Origin: Muribaculaceae bacterium Isolate-002 (NCI)
GTDB taxonomy: Bacteria > Bacteroidota > Bacteroidia > Bacteroidales > Muribaculaceae
Direction of reading: 5' to 3'
Length of the DNA stretch: 57,661 nucleotides
Assembly: GCA_004102805.1 (NCBI GenBank)
Contig: SCEG01000014.1
Coordinates: forward strand, 1-57,661
A program made the translations under genes and the position numbers. Under the pieces are notes generated by a model. It saw only the letters and a program-made list of their open reading frames with translations, made no database searches and was not told the DNA's origin. This document shows, piece after piece, positions 1 through 8,178 of the stretch (position 1 is its first letter; every line of letters begins with the position of its first letter).

Positions 1-57
1 TGAAAAAAACAAGATTTTGATAACAGGATAACCTTTTAACATACAGACATAGAAAAA

Positions 58-84
58 TTACCCGCTCCGGACTGAAGCGGGTAA
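58..84. terminator. Terminator-like hairpin upstream of galM
   Basis: A perfect 9-bp stem (TTACCCGCT at 58-66, AGCGGGTAA at 76-84) encloses a 9-base loop. On the minus strand the stem is followed by TTTTTCT, the usual layout of an intrinsic terminator. On the plus strand there is no T-run. No minus-strand gene is visible to its right before galM, so what it terminates is unclear; it could protect the left neighbour from antisense transcription. The rest of 1-200 holds AT-rich DNA and no gene. Confidence 0.45.
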
Positions 85-203
85 GGGAGGATGTGCTCTT
101 TATTTTAGTTTAAATGAAAGAGCCGTGCAAAAAAGCAAGCCGACTATGCTTAAATTTTAAATTTCCTTAAAATTTTAATCTTTTTGTAGAAAAAGCACCA
201 TCA

Positions 204-228
204 TTTGCATGTTTTATGCATATTTTTG
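204..228 (+). promoter_or_regulatory. Probable promoter of galM with small inverted repeat
   Basis: TATTTTTG at 221-228 fits the Bacteroidetes -7 consensus TAnnTTTG and lies about 41 bases before the preferred galM start at 270. A TTTG sits at 204-207, but its 13-base spacing is short, so the -33 box is uncertain. TGCAT/ATGCA (206-210 and 216-220) form a small inverted repeat just before the -7 box and could be an operator. If this promoter is right, the earlier in-frame ATG at 216 lies upstream of transcription start and cannot be used. Confidence 0.5.
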
Positions 229-269
229 TAAAACAAACAATCAAACCTGACAATCACAGACCAATTGCC

Positions 270-1406
270 ATGAAACAATCACTGCTTTTATTTGCCGGCG
301 CAGCAGCCATACTTGCCTCCTGCGCGAAACAAAACGACACTACGGCACTCACCGGCTCAGGACTTGATCCGCAGAAATTTGTCACAGAAATAAACGGCAA
401 GCCCACTGCTCTATACACCCTTAAAAACAATGCGGGCATGGAAGCCTGCATCACCAATTACGGAGGCCGCGTGGTGTCGCTCATGGTGCCTGACAAAGAT
501 GGTGTGATGCGCGACGTGGTGCTCGGCCACGACAACATCGACGACTATATCAACATCGACGGGAATTTCGGAGCGCTGATCGGACGCTACGGCAACCGCA
601 TCGACCACGGACGCTTCACCCTCAACGACTCGGTGTATCAACTGCCCGTCAATAACTACGGACACAGCCTGCACGGCGGTCCCATCGGATTTCACCATGC
701 CCTGTGGGAGGCGACACAGCCCAACGACTCCACCCTGTGTCTGACGCTATTCTCTCCTGACGGCGACGCGGGATATCCGGGCAACATCAATGTCAGCGTG
801 GTCTACTCACTGCGGCCGGACAACGCTCTTGCCATCAACTACGAGGCCACTACCGACCGCCCCACGATACTCAACCTGACCAATCACTCCTACTTCAACA
901 TATCCGGCGACCTTTCGACCGACATTCTCGACCAGGATGTATATATCAACGCCGACGCATTCACGCCGATTGACAGCACATTCATGACTGACGGAGAAAT
1001 CCGCGCTGTCGACGGCACTCCATTCGATTTCCGACAGCCCAAACCGGTGGGACGCGACATCGAAACCGACGACCTGCAGCTGCGCAACGGTCTGGGTTAC
1101 GACCATAACTTCGTGCTCAACACTCGCGGCGACTCCACGGCTGTGGCAGCACGCGTGCACTCCCCGGCTTCAGGCATCGTCATGGAGGTATACACCGATG
1201 AGCCGGGACTCCAGTTCTATGTCGGCAACTTCCTCGACTCCACCGTCAAGAGTAAAAACGCAATAGCATATCCTTACCGTGGCGCCATCGTAATGGAGAC
1301 GCAGCATTATCCCAACTCGCCCAATATTCCGCAATGGCCGTCAACAATAATCACGCCTGACTCAACATATCACTCCACCTGCATCTACCACTTCACCACG
1401 GAATAA
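270..1406 (+). CDS. galM: Aldose 1-epimerase (mutarotase), lipoprotein
   Basis: Interconverts alpha and beta anomers of aldoses such as galactose; the signal sequence puts it outside the cytoplasm, anchored by lipid. The 378-residue protein starts at ATG 270 rather than 216: only from 270 does it begin with a lipoprotein signal (MKQSLLLF, lipobox ending in Cys18), and the promoter overlaps 216. GalM landmarks are present: NYGGR near 63-67, HSLHGG with His135, the NLTNHSYFN motif with catalytic-type His206, and VMETQHYPN near the C terminus with Glu343, matching the family's catalytic base. Length is normal for a secreted Bacteroidetes GalM. It stands alone, with no sugar-utilisation genes beside it. 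Family assignment is secure; substrate is not determined. Confidence 0.93.
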   Translation: MKQSLLLFAGAAAILASCAKQNDTTALTGSGLDPQKFVTEINGKPTALYTLKNNAGMEACITNYGGRVVSLMVPDKDGVMRDVVLGHDNIDDYINIDGNFGALIGRYGNRIDHGRFTLNDSVYQLPVNNYGHSLHGGPIGFHHALWEATQPNDSTLCLTLFSPDGDAGYPGNINVSVVYSLRPDNALAINYEATTDRPTILNLTNHSYFNISGDLSTDILDQDVYINADAFTPIDSTFMTDGEIRAVDGTPFDFRQPKPVGRDIETDDLQLRNGLGYDHNFVLNTRGDSTAVAARVHSPASGIVMEVYTDEPGLQFYVGNFLDSTVKSKNAIAYPYRGAIVMETQHYPNSPNIPQWPSTIITPDSTYHSTCIYHFTTE

Positions 1407-1546
1407 TAGCGCACAAGACCGCGGGGGCATCTCCAATGCCCCAGAAGGTGTTGCATAACTTCAAACATTGCCGTAGCCGCCGAAAATCGGCCAACACCAA
1501 GAAACTGTTTAAATTTATATAATTCAAACACTCTCTTATACAAAAA

Positions 1547-1580
1547 GTGGGGCATGAAATCTATCGAAATCATGCCCCAC
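1547..1580 (-). terminator. Strong hairpin with minus-strand T-run
   Basis: GTGGGGCATGA (1547-1557) and TCATGCCCCAC (1570-1580) form a perfect 11-bp stem around a 12-base loop. On the minus strand the stem is followed by TTTTTGTATAAG, so it reads as an intrinsic terminator for leftward transcription. No protein gene on the minus strand lies within the next several kilobases to the right, so if it works it would end an antisense or small RNA. Confidence 0.5.
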
Positions 1581-1816
1581 CTGATGTCCATGCGGGTGAT
1601 GTGGATTTTGTGTGGATTTGCTGTCCACCCGTCTTTTTAGAAGACCTTACCTCGAGAACGGAGAAGAGTTTGATATCACTCTTGGAGTTGGTGTTAACCA
1701 ATCATCATCCACATCCCGTCTTTGGGCGTCTTGTAGAAGTAAAACAAGTTTGCCCACGCATTGTTTCCATAATATGTCGCGCTTAATATTTTTAAGCCGT
1801 TTTTATCTTTTTTTTG

Positions 1817-1824
1817 TAAATTTG
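1817..1824 (+). promoter_or_regulatory. -7 promoter element of the M48 protease gene
   Basis: TAAATTTG matches the Bacteroidetes -7 box exactly and lies 29 bases before the ATG at 1853. No clear TTTG -33 box is seen at the expected distance; only TTTA at 1791-1794, 22 bases away. Confidence 0.6.
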
Positions 1825-1852
1825 CAGGATAGTAAACACAACCTCAAGATAT

Positions 1853-2647
1853 ATGAAAAAGAATTTCCTTTCACTGACAGCACTGGCCGCGATGGCCGCG
1901 GCGGCAACATCATGCTCAGGAATGCGCAATGTCGACATGACGCGTCTGGGCTCGGCAATCGAAAAAAGCACACAGGCGATGTCGCTGTCAAACGAGCAGG
2001 TGGCGCAGTATGTCAGCCAGGCAGTTGCGCAGATGGACGCCGAAAACAAGATAGCACCCGCATCAAGCCAATACACCCAGAGGCTTAACCGCCTGACAAA
2101 AAATCTCAAATCGGTCAACGGCACGCCTCTCAACTTCAAAGTCTATATCACTGACGACATCAACGCATTCGCATGCGCCGACGGCAGCGTGCGTGTCTAC
2201 ACCGGCATTATGGACATGATGACCGACGACGAGCTTCTCGGCATCATAGGCCATGAAATAGGCCATGTGGCCAACGAAGACTCAAAGGACGCCTTCAAGC
2301 AGGCTCTTCTCAACAGCGCCCTCGCCGATGCCGTAGGCTCCACCGACTCACGCGTCGCCGCACTGACCGACGGACAGCTCGGCCAGCTTGCGCAGACCCT
2401 CGTGTCGGCAAAATATTCGCGCAAACAGGAGTCGGAAGCCGACGACTACGGTTATGACTTCCTCAAGGCATCAGGCAAAAATCCCTACGCTATGGTGCTC
2501 GCATTCGAGAAGATGCAGGCACTCGAGCAGCAGGGCGGTGCTGTCAGCGGAGCTCTCGCCAATGCATTTTCCGACCATCCCGACACCGCCGCACGCATCG
2601 CCAACATGAAGAAACGATGCGCCGCCGACGGTTTCACCCGTCCGTAA
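1853..2647 (+). CDS. M48 family metalloprotease, lipoprotein
   Basis: A zinc endopeptidase of the M48 (Ste24/HtpX, BepA/LoiP-like) family, expected on the periplasmic side of a membrane and in protein quality control. The 264-residue protein begins with a lipoprotein signal (hydrophobic run, lipobox ending in Cys21). The zinc site is HEIGH at 134-138, preceded by DDELLGIIG, with the third ligand Glu193 in the downstream KQESEAD motif; the family's conserved Asp follows at 197. The C-terminal part (HPDTAARIANMK) is typical of secreted M48 peptidases, whose sequences end with a SDHP..R motif. It has its own promoter and stands alone between galM and hflX. No TPR domain follows, unlike BepA. The natural substrate cannot be told from sequence. 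Confidence 0.9.
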   Translation: MKKNFLSLTALAAMAAAATSCSGMRNVDMTRLGSAIEKSTQAMSLSNEQVAQYVSQAVAQMDAENKIAPASSQYTQRLNRLTKNLKSVNGTPLNFKVYITDDINAFACADGSVRVYTGIMDMMTDDELLGIIGHEIGHVANEDSKDAFKQALLNSALADAVGSTDSRVAALTDGQLGQLAQTLVSAKYSRKQESEADDYGYDFLKASGKNPYAMVLAFEKMQALEQQGGAVSGALANAFSDHPDTAARIANMKKRCAADGFTRP

Positions 2648-2699
2648 CCGAGTGTCACATAACCACAAGCGCAAGCGCGGCGCCACGTCGGTGCCGCGC

Positions 2700-2730
2700 T
2701 TGCCAATATGAAACTTTTACGCTAAATTTG
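2700..2730 (+). promoter_or_regulatory. Promoter of hflX-dgt
   Basis: TAAATTTG at 2723-2730 is a perfect -7 box. TTG at 2700-2702 is 20 bases upstream, an acceptable -33 position. The start codon of hflX follows 32 bases after the box. Confidence 0.6.
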
Positions 2731-2762
2731 CGTTATCAACTCAATAAGGCGCGCATAACAAA

Positions 2763-3989
2763 ATGAAAGACCTGATAATAAACAAAGAGACCACCGAACG
2801 CACCGTGCTTGTCGGGCTCATAACACCGCGACAGAACGAGACGAAGGTCAACGAATATCTCGACGAGCTTGAATTTCTCGCCGACACTGCCGGAGCAGTT
2901 ACAGTGAAACGTTTCACCCAGAAGATGGAGATGCCTAATTCGCGCACATTCGTCGGCAAAGGCAAACTTGAGGAAATCAAAGCCTACGTCGAGGATAACG
3001 AGATCGGCATGGTCATTTTCGACGATGACCTCACGATAAAGCAGGTGTCGAATATCGAGAAGGAACTGCAGGTAAAAATTCTCGACCGCACATCGCTCAT
3101 TCTCGACATATTCGCAAAGCGGGCACAGACAGCCAACGCCAAGACACAGGTGGAACTCGCGCAATACCAGTATCTGCTGCCGCGCCTTACCCGCATGTGG
3201 ACCCACCTTGAGCGTCAGCGAGGCGGTATCGGTATGCGCGGACCCGGCGAGACTCAGATAGAGACCGACCGCCGTATCATTCTCGACAAGATCTCACGGC
3301 TCAAAAACGAGCTCGCAGCCATCGACAAGCAGAAATCGATGCAGCGCAAAAACCGCGGCAAACTCACGCGCGTGGCGCTCGTCGGCTACACCAACGTAGG
3401 GAAGTCGACGCTCATGAACCTTCTTGCCAAAAGCGAGGTGTTTGCCGAGAACAAGCTTTTCGCAACACTCGACACCACAGTGCGCAAGGTCGTCATCGAC
3501 AACCTGCCGTTTCTGCTGACCGACACTGTCGGCTTCATACGCAAACTGCCCACACATCTGGTCGACTCGTTCAAATCGACTCTCGACGAGGTGCGCGACG
3601 CCGACATACTCGTCCATGTCGTCGACATATCACACCCCGGCTTCGAGGAGCAGATAGAGGTCGTGAACCGCACTCTGCAGGAGATATGCGACGCCAAAGA
3701 CAAGCCGATGATAATGGTGTTCAACAAAATCGACGCCTACAACTACGTGCCCAAGGATGAGGATGACCTCACCCCGCGACAGCGCGAAAACATTCCGCTC
3801 GACGAGCTTGAAGCGACATGGATGGCCCGCATGCATGACAACGCCGTGTTTATCTCCGCAAAAAAAGGACTCAACATCGACGCTCTCAAACAGAGACTCT
3901 ATGCCATGGCAAAGGAGATACACCTGCAGCGCTTCCCCTACAACGACTTACTCTATCAGACCTACGACGATGACACCATCAACCCCTGA
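2763..3989 (+). CDS. hflX: GTPase HflX
   Basis: A ribosome-associated GTPase that splits or rescues stalled ribosomes under stress in the bacteria where it has been studied. The 408-residue protein has the HflX N-terminal domain, then the family signature with QVELAQYQYLLPRL (129-142) and GGIGMRGPGETQIE (154-167), then a GTPase domain: P-loop GYTNVGKST (208-216), DTVGF (254-258) and NKID (321-324). Length is normal. Its end overlaps the region upstream of dgt: a possible dgt start at 3970 lies inside hflX, while the preferred one at 4021 is 31 bases past the stop. The two genes almost certainly share a transcript. Confidence 0.96.
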   Translation: MKDLIINKETTERTVLVGLITPRQNETKVNEYLDELEFLADTAGAVTVKRFTQKMEMPNSRTFVGKGKLEEIKAYVEDNEIGMVIFDDDLTIKQVSNIEKELQVKILDRTSLILDIFAKRAQTANAKTQVELAQYQYLLPRLTRMWTHLERQRGGIGMRGPGETQIETDRRIILDKISRLKNELAAIDKQKSMQRKNRGKLTRVALVGYTNVGKSTLMNLLAKSEVFAENKLFATLDTTVRKVVIDNLPFLLTDTVGFIRKLPTHLVDSFKSTLDEVRDADILVHVVDISHPGFEEQIEVVNRTLQEICDAKDKPMIMVFNKIDAYNYVPKDEDDLTPRQRENIPLDELEATWMARMHDNAVFISAKKGLNIDALKQRLYAMAKEIHLQRFPYNDLLYQTYDDDTINP

Positions 3990-4020
3990 CAGCACCAATA
4001 AGACGGCATCGCCGCAGACC

Positions 4021-5352
4021 ATGAACTGGGAGCGGCTTGTATCAGACATGCGCCTCGGACTCGAGCATTTCCACGACGAACGCCGCGGCTCGCGCTCCGA
4101 CTTCCAGCGCGACTATGACCGTCTGGTGTTCTCATCGCCGTTCCGCCGCCTGCAGAACAAGACACAGGTGTTTCCGCTGCCGGGCAGCATCTTCGTGCAC
4201 AACCGTCTCACCCACTCCATCGAAGTTGCATGCGTGGGACGCTCTCTTGCCAACGACATCGCCGCCGGACTGCGCTCGCGCCACCCCGAAGTGCCCGTCG
4301 AGACATTCGACGCAATAGGCGAAATCGTAGCGGCCGGATGCCTCGCCCATGACCTGGGCAATCCGCCGTTCGGACATTCGGGCGAGAAAGCGATAGCCAC
4401 CTTCTTTTCAGAGGGTGCCGGACGTGAGCTGCGCAGCCGATTGTCGGCACAGCAGTGGAGCGACCTCATCAACTTCGAAGGCAACGCCAATTCACTGCGT
4501 GTGCTCACACATCAGTTCCGCGGGCGTCGTCCAGGCGGCTTCGCAATGACCTACTCCACACTGGCCTCTATCGTGAAATATCCCTACGACTCGACACTTG
4601 CGGGCGGAAAAGGGAAATTCGGTTTCTTCACATCAGAGCGCGACTGCTTCAAACGCATCGCCGACCATCTGGGAATATTGCGGCTGCCGTCAGAGGGCGA
4701 ATCGCTGCGTTTTGCCCGCCATCCCCTCGTATATATCGTGGAGGCGGCCGACGATATCTGCTATGAGATAATGGATATAGAAGACGCCCACAAACTCAAG
4801 ATATTATCGACCGACACCGTTATATCACTGCTTCTGGCATTTTTCAGCGACGAGCGCCGGGCATCGATAACCGAGCGCATGAGCCATGTCGACGACCCGA
4901 ACGAGAAAATAGCCTACCTGCGGTCATGTGCGATAGGCGCTCTCGTCAACTGCTGCCGCAGCGCGTTTCTCGACAATGAAAGCAGTATTCTCGACGGCAC
5001 ATTCCAGGGCTCGCTGCTTTCGCATGTCGACACTATAGAGGGCGCTGCCTACAAGGCATGCACCGAGATGTCGTGGCAACGCATATATTGTGCGCCCGAT
5101 GTTGTAGACATCGAGCTTGCTGGTAACAAGATTGTGACTTTCCTGCTCGAGAAACTCATACACGCGGTGTGCAATCCCGAGCTCAATTACTCGCGTCTGC
5201 TGCTGTCGAAAGTACCGCGCCAGTATGATGTCAACGCGCCCGACCTCTTCGGAAAGGTGCAGGCTGTGCTTGACCATGTTTCGGCCATGACCGATGTCTA
5301 TGCGCTTGACCTGTACCGCAAGCTCAACGGTATGTCGCTCCCGGCAGTGTGA
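4021..5352 (+). CDS. dgt: Deoxyguanosine triphosphate triphosphohydrolase
   Basis: Cleaves dGTP (and possibly other dNTPs) to the nucleoside and tripolyphosphate, helping set dNTP pools. An HD-domain enzyme of 443 residues from ATG 4021. I chose this start because relatives begin with an MNWE-type sequence at this point; an in-frame ATG at 3970 would add 17 low-complexity residues and overlap hflX. The metal site is visible: His65 in NRLTHSIEV, His110-Asp111 in CLAHDLGNPPFGH, then HSGEKA at 119-124. The substrate-entry sequence RDYDRLVFSSPFRRLQNKTQVFP is nearly invariant in dGTPases (two parts: residues 30-41 and 42-53). An AATTCAT-type repeat begins two bases after the stop codon. Confidence 0.94.
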   Translation: MNWERLVSDMRLGLEHFHDERRGSRSDFQRDYDRLVFSSPFRRLQNKTQVFPLPGSIFVHNRLTHSIEVACVGRSLANDIAAGLRSRHPEVPVETFDAIGEIVAAGCLAHDLGNPPFGHSGEKAIATFFSEGAGRELRSRLSAQQWSDLINFEGNANSLRVLTHQFRGRRPGGFAMTYSTLASIVKYPYDSTLAGGKGKFGFFTSERDCFKRIADHLGILRLPSEGESLRFARHPLVYIVEAADDICYEIMDIEDAHKLKILSTDTVISLLLAFFSDERRASITERMSHVDDPNEKIAYLRSCAIGALVNCCRSAFLDNESSILDGTFQGSLLSHVDTIEGAAYKACTEMSWQRIYCAPDVVDIELAGNKIVTFLLEKLIHAVCNPELNYSRLLLSKVPRQYDVNAPDLFGKVQAVLDHVSAMTDVYALDLYRKLNGMSLPAV

Positions 5353-5353
5353 C

Positions 5354-5374
5354 AATGCATAATTCACAATTATT
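5354..5374. repeat. Degenerate AATTCAT heptad repeat after dgt
   Basis: CATAATT CACAATT, two units of the 7-bp AATTCAT-type repeat, sit immediately after the dgt stop codon. The same repeat occurs at the 3' ends of three other genes in the window (6732-6757, 6784-6824, 11495-11513). Confidence 0.55.
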
Positions 5375-5471
5375 TGGAAACGGGATTTTTCTTTTGCCCG
5401 TCTGTTTTTGTTATTATAATAACTCTTGGTCTTCTTATAACTTCCTATAAGATGTATAAATCATATAACTA

Positions 5472-6722
5472 ATGCGCAGCATATTTTTTATATTTGTAGC
5501 TTTCCTGAGTGTGGCAACAGCTTTTGGCCGCGATATCAATGAAGTGCCTAACGTGCACCTCGCCGACTCCACCCGCTTTGTCTCCGACCCTAACGGATAT
5601 CTGTCGCAGGGAGCCATAGCGCGTGCCGACTCCGTGTTAAGAGCCACATGGAGGTCATCGACTGCCGAGCCTGTCATGGTGGTGGTGAGCGACATCGGCA
5701 ACAACAATATCGACGATTATGCCACTGACCTCTTCGACGCATGGGGCATAGGCAAGAAAGACACCGACAACGGATTGCTGGTTGTCATCTCGGTCAACGA
5801 CCGCAAGGCGGTGCTGCGCACCGGACGCGGCACCGAAATAGCGCTTACCGACGCACGCTGCGGACGCATCATACGCGATATCATAGCTCCGGCCATGCGT
5901 CAGGGCGACGTCGATGCCGCCGTTGTCAGAACGGCGCAGGCTGTGAGCGCCGTTCTGACCGACCCGGCCAATGCCGACGACCTTGTATCCCGATATGCCA
6001 ACAATGCCGGCGCAGGCAAAAAAGACAATTTCTTCAGCACTTACCTCACTCTCGGCATCATACTCTTCGTGGCAATGGCGATATGGGCCATTGTGACAAG
6101 CGCACGCACCCGCGGCCTCGAACGGCACGAACGTTATGACAGGCTGCGCCGCCTCAAGCTGCCGTTTCTTGTCATCACAGTCGGATTTCTCGGCATTCCG
6201 GTGCTCAGTTATCTGCTGCTCATGCTACTTATGCGCCACGCTCGCCGCGCACGCTCGCTATGCCCCAACTGCAACCATGCCATGCGTCTTATCGACGAGG
6301 TGCACGACAATGACTATCTCACTCCGGCACAGGACCGCGAAGAGAATATCGGTTCGGTAGACTACGACGTGTGGCACTGCGACGAATGCGGCACAAACAG
6401 TATTCTGCCCTACGTCAATCATAATGTCCCCTATAAGATATGCCCTGTGTGCGGAGCCCGCGCAGAGGTAGAGGAAGCCAACACCGTGCTCGTGCAGCCT
6501 ACCACATCAGCCAAGGGTATCGGCGAAAAAACCTACTTCTGCAAGAATTGCAACAAGCGTCGCCGCGTGCGTTATGAAATAGCCAAAGTAGTAGCGCCTC
6601 CGGTCATAATCCCTATGGGAGGAATAGGACGCGGAGGCGGCTTCGGCGGAGGCGGAGGTTTCGGTGGGGGCAGCTTCGGCGGGGGCTCGACAGGTGGCGG
6701 CGGTGCCTCCGGCGGATGGTAA
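5472..6722 (+). CDS. TPM-domain membrane protein with two zinc ribbons (YgcG-like)
   Basis: A 416-residue envelope protein. Residues 1-19 are a signal peptide. Residues about 25-165 form a TPM domain (TLP18.3/Psb32/MOLO-1 family; starts VPNVHLADSTRFVSDPNGYLS and contains the DDYATDLFDAWGIG motif, residues 81-94). Two hydrophobic segments follow (about 190-210 and 230-255). Then come four CxxC pairs (264/267, 303/306, 324/327, 357/360), enough for two zinc ribbons, and a glycine-rich tail ending GGGGASGGW, the hallmark ending of YgcG-like TPM proteins. The plain YgcG layout lacks zinc ribbons, so this looks like an elaborated form. The molecular job of the family is poorly known; TPM domains have been linked to photosystem repair and acid phosphatase activity in plants. 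Single gene, convergent with the downstream alcohol dehydrogenase. Confidence 0.85.
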   Translation: MRSIFFIFVAFLSVATAFGRDINEVPNVHLADSTRFVSDPNGYLSQGAIARADSVLRATWRSSTAEPVMVVVSDIGNNNIDDYATDLFDAWGIGKKDTDNGLLVVISVNDRKAVLRTGRGTEIALTDARCGRIIRDIIAPAMRQGDVDAAVVRTAQAVSAVLTDPANADDLVSRYANNAGAGKKDNFFSTYLTLGIILFVAMAIWAIVTSARTRGLERHERYDRLRRLKLPFLVITVGFLGIPVLSYLLLMLLMRHARRARSLCPNCNHAMRLIDEVHDNDYLTPAQDREENIGSVDYDVWHCDECGTNSILPYVNHNVPYKICPVCGARAEVEEANTVLVQPTTSAKGIGEKTYFCKNCNKRRRVRYEIAKVVAPPVIIPMGGIGRGGGFGGGGGFGGGSFGGGSTGGGGASGGW

Positions 6723-6731
6723 CTCCGAACC

Positions 6732-6757
6732 AATTCACAATTGATAATTCATAATTA
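6732..6757. repeat. AATTCAT-type heptad repeat (left arm)
   Basis: AATTCAC AATTGAT AATTCAT AATTA: three degenerate 7-bp units beginning 9 bases after the TPM gene stop. Bases 6739-6756 pair with 6784-6801 (17 of 18 matches), so the two repeat tracts can fold into an AT-rich hairpin with a 27-base loop between the convergent TPM and alcohol dehydrogenase genes. Confidence 0.75.
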
Positions 6758-6783
6758 GGCCAAACCTTTCACCCGCCCGACTC

Positions 6784-6824
6784 AATTATGAATTATGAAT
6801 TATGAATTATGCATTATGCATTAT
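6784..6824. repeat. Six-copy AATTATG tandem repeat overlapping adh 3' end
   Basis: Four exact copies of AATTATG followed by CATTATG and CATTAT, a clean 7-bp tandem array. It is the inverted partner of the tract at 6732-6757. It overlaps the end of the alcohol dehydrogenase gene (minus strand), whose last codons ATA ATG CAT AAT GCA TAA come from the array, as does the stop codon. Confidence 0.9.
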
Positions 6825-7982
6825 CTTATAGATTTCGTAAGTGTCGGCCTGAGTCAGGCGGTAGTAACCGCCTATCACTTCGCCTTTGTTGGCGTGCAGG
6901 CGCTTTACGAGCAGGTCAATGTCAGGCTGATCTATGCCGAGCCCGGCGAATGACACCGGCAATCCTATGGAACTGTAGAAGCTTTTGAGACATGCGACAC
7001 CTTCCATTGCAGCGGCGCGGTCGTCGCTCTCTTTCACATCAAACACTCGCCGCGCGAACTGAGCCACACGCTCCGGTTTATGCTGAGTCATGAAAGTCAT
7101 CCACGCGGGGAACACCACGGCGAGCCCGGCTCCATGCGTGACACCGTAGATAGCAGAAATCTCGTGCTCCATGAAATGGCTCACCCAGTCCTCCACACGG
7201 CCACAGCCACACACACCATTGTGGGCAAGCGTGCCGGCCCACATGATGTTGGCGCGGGGCTGATAATCGGTCGGCGCCGACATTGTGCGCGGAGCCTCAG
7301 TTATGATAGCCTTAATCAGCCCTTCGGCCACGCGGTCAGTTGTCTCACAATCGTCGGTAGGGCTGAAATAACGTTCCATGATATGCGCCATCATGTCGGC
7401 GATGCCGCTTGCCACCTGAAACGGCGGCAACGTGAACGTCAGCTCCGGATTGAGTATTGCGAACTTGGGGCGCAGCGCCATGTCGGTGCGCAGCGATATC
7501 TTCTTCATATCGCTCTTTCGGGTGATGACAGAGTTGCCCGAGCCCTCGCTTCCGGCAGCGGGAATAGTGAGCACCACACCTATCGGCAGCGCCTGCTCCA
7601 TCACGGCTTTACCTTCGTAAAAATCCCAGAAATCACCGTCGTAGAGCACACCGCCGGCTATAGCCTTAGCCGTGTCGATAGCGCTTCCGCCACCGACCGC
7701 AACCACACCGTCGACCCCTTCCCGACGACATATCTCTATACCCTCATAAACGCGGTCGTCAGTGGGATTGGGGTCGATGCCCGTAAGTTCGAGCGTCTTC
7801 ACTCCTGCCGCAGCAACCGACACAAGCACGCGGTCAAGAAGCCCCGAGCGGCGAGCCGAACCGTGACCCGACACAACAAGCACTTTCTTCACTCCCATCG
7901 CGGCGGTAAGTTCTCCGACCTGCGACTCAACGCCTCGTCCGAATATGTATCGCGTAGGCGAACAATACGAAAAATCTATCAT
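6807..7982 (-). CDS. Iron-containing alcohol dehydrogenase (YqhD/BdhA-like)
   Basis: An NAD(P)H-dependent group III alcohol dehydrogenase that would reduce aldehydes to alcohols in the cytoplasm. The 391-residue protein carries the nucleotide-binding GGGSAIDTAKAI motif (97-108) and the four metal ligands Asp196, His200, His269 and His283 (in ASGIADMMAHI, VSHFMEHE and GVTHGAGLAVV). Their spacing matches that of YqhD (194, 198, 267, 281 in E. coli). YqhD is known to prefer NADPH and to scavenge toxic aldehydes; which cofactor is used here cannot be settled. The final residues (MHNA) are encoded by the AATTATG repeat array, so the natural C terminus may have been changed by repeat growth. Single gene with its own -7 box. 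Confidence 0.93.
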   Translation of the reverse strand: MIDFSYCSPTRYIFGRGVESQVGELTAAMGVKKVLVVSGHGSARRSGLLDRVLVSVAAAGVKTLELTGIDPNPTDDRVYEGIEICRREGVDGVVAVGGGSAIDTAKAIAGGVLYDGDFWDFYEGKAVMEQALPIGVVLTIPAAGSEGSGNSVITRKSDMKKISLRTDMALRPKFAILNPELTFTLPPFQVASGIADMMAHIMERYFSPTDDCETTDRVAEGLIKAIITEAPRTMSAPTDYQPRANIMWAGTLAHNGVCGCGRVEDWVSHFMEHEISAIYGVTHGAGLAVVFPAWMTFMTQHKPERVAQFARRVFDVKESDDRAAAMEGVACLKSFYSSIGLPVSFAGLGIDQPDIDLLVKRLHANKGEVIGGYYRLTQADTYEIYKIMHNA

Positions 7983-8011
7983 ATTTATCTGGATTAGTTA
8001 TTCCTCTACGA

Positions 8012-8019
8012 CAAAGATA
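8012..8019 (-). promoter_or_regulatory. -7 promoter element of adh
   Basis: Read on the minus strand, TATCTTTG matches TAnnTTTG and lies 29 bases before the start codon at 7982. The -33 box is not clear. Confidence 0.55.
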
Positions 8020-8120
8020 ACAATAAGCCCGGCAATAGGACTATAATTTTCTGAAATTTTTCGGCTACTGCCAATATACCACCATATTATGAAAGAGCAT
8101 GGCCGACGGCTGACAATCAA

Positions 8121-8151
8121 AAAAGGCAATCCCGGTCAAGGACTGCCTTTT
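8121..8151 (-). terminator. Intrinsic terminator of pnp
   Basis: AAAAGGCA (8121-8128) and TGCCTTTT (8144-8151) form an 8-bp stem with a 15-base loop. On the minus strand it lies 28 bases past the pnp stop codon and the stem ends in TTTT followed by TTGATTG. Confidence 0.75.
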
Positions 8152-8178
8152 ATCAGTATATATAAGTAGTTTTGTCAA

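Larger units (their letters stand above)
1407..1852. other. Gene-free intergenic stretch with hairpins
   Basis: I find no convincing gene in these 446 bases. The open frames present (for instance one running from 1612 into the next gene) lack any recognisable product and run over a promoter. The stretch holds a 7-bp hairpin at 1424-1442 (GGGGCAT/ATGCCCC) shortly after galM, a strong 11-bp hairpin at 1547-1580 described separately, partly repeated CCCGTCTTT...AGAAG segments near 1629-1645 and 1718-1740, and the promoter of the next gene. It could hide a small RNA or a decayed element. Confidence 0.4.

Noticed and set aside
1612..2088. 158-residue open frame running from the intergenic region into the M48 gene
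   Set aside because: It crosses the promoter and start of the M48 gene in another frame; no recognisable domain or start context.
3757..4020. Upstream extension of dgt
   Set aside because: The open frame continues upstream inside hflX but the family start (MNWE) is at 4021; the extension has shadow-like composition.
6784..6824. CRISPR-like or phase-variation promoter repeat
   Set aside because: The unit is 7 bp without spacers and lies at a gene 3' end, not between promoter boxes.
7080..7997. 305-residue open frame opposite the alcohol dehydrogenase
   Set aside because: Antisense shadow of a confidently identified gene, His/Arg-rich and without motifs.
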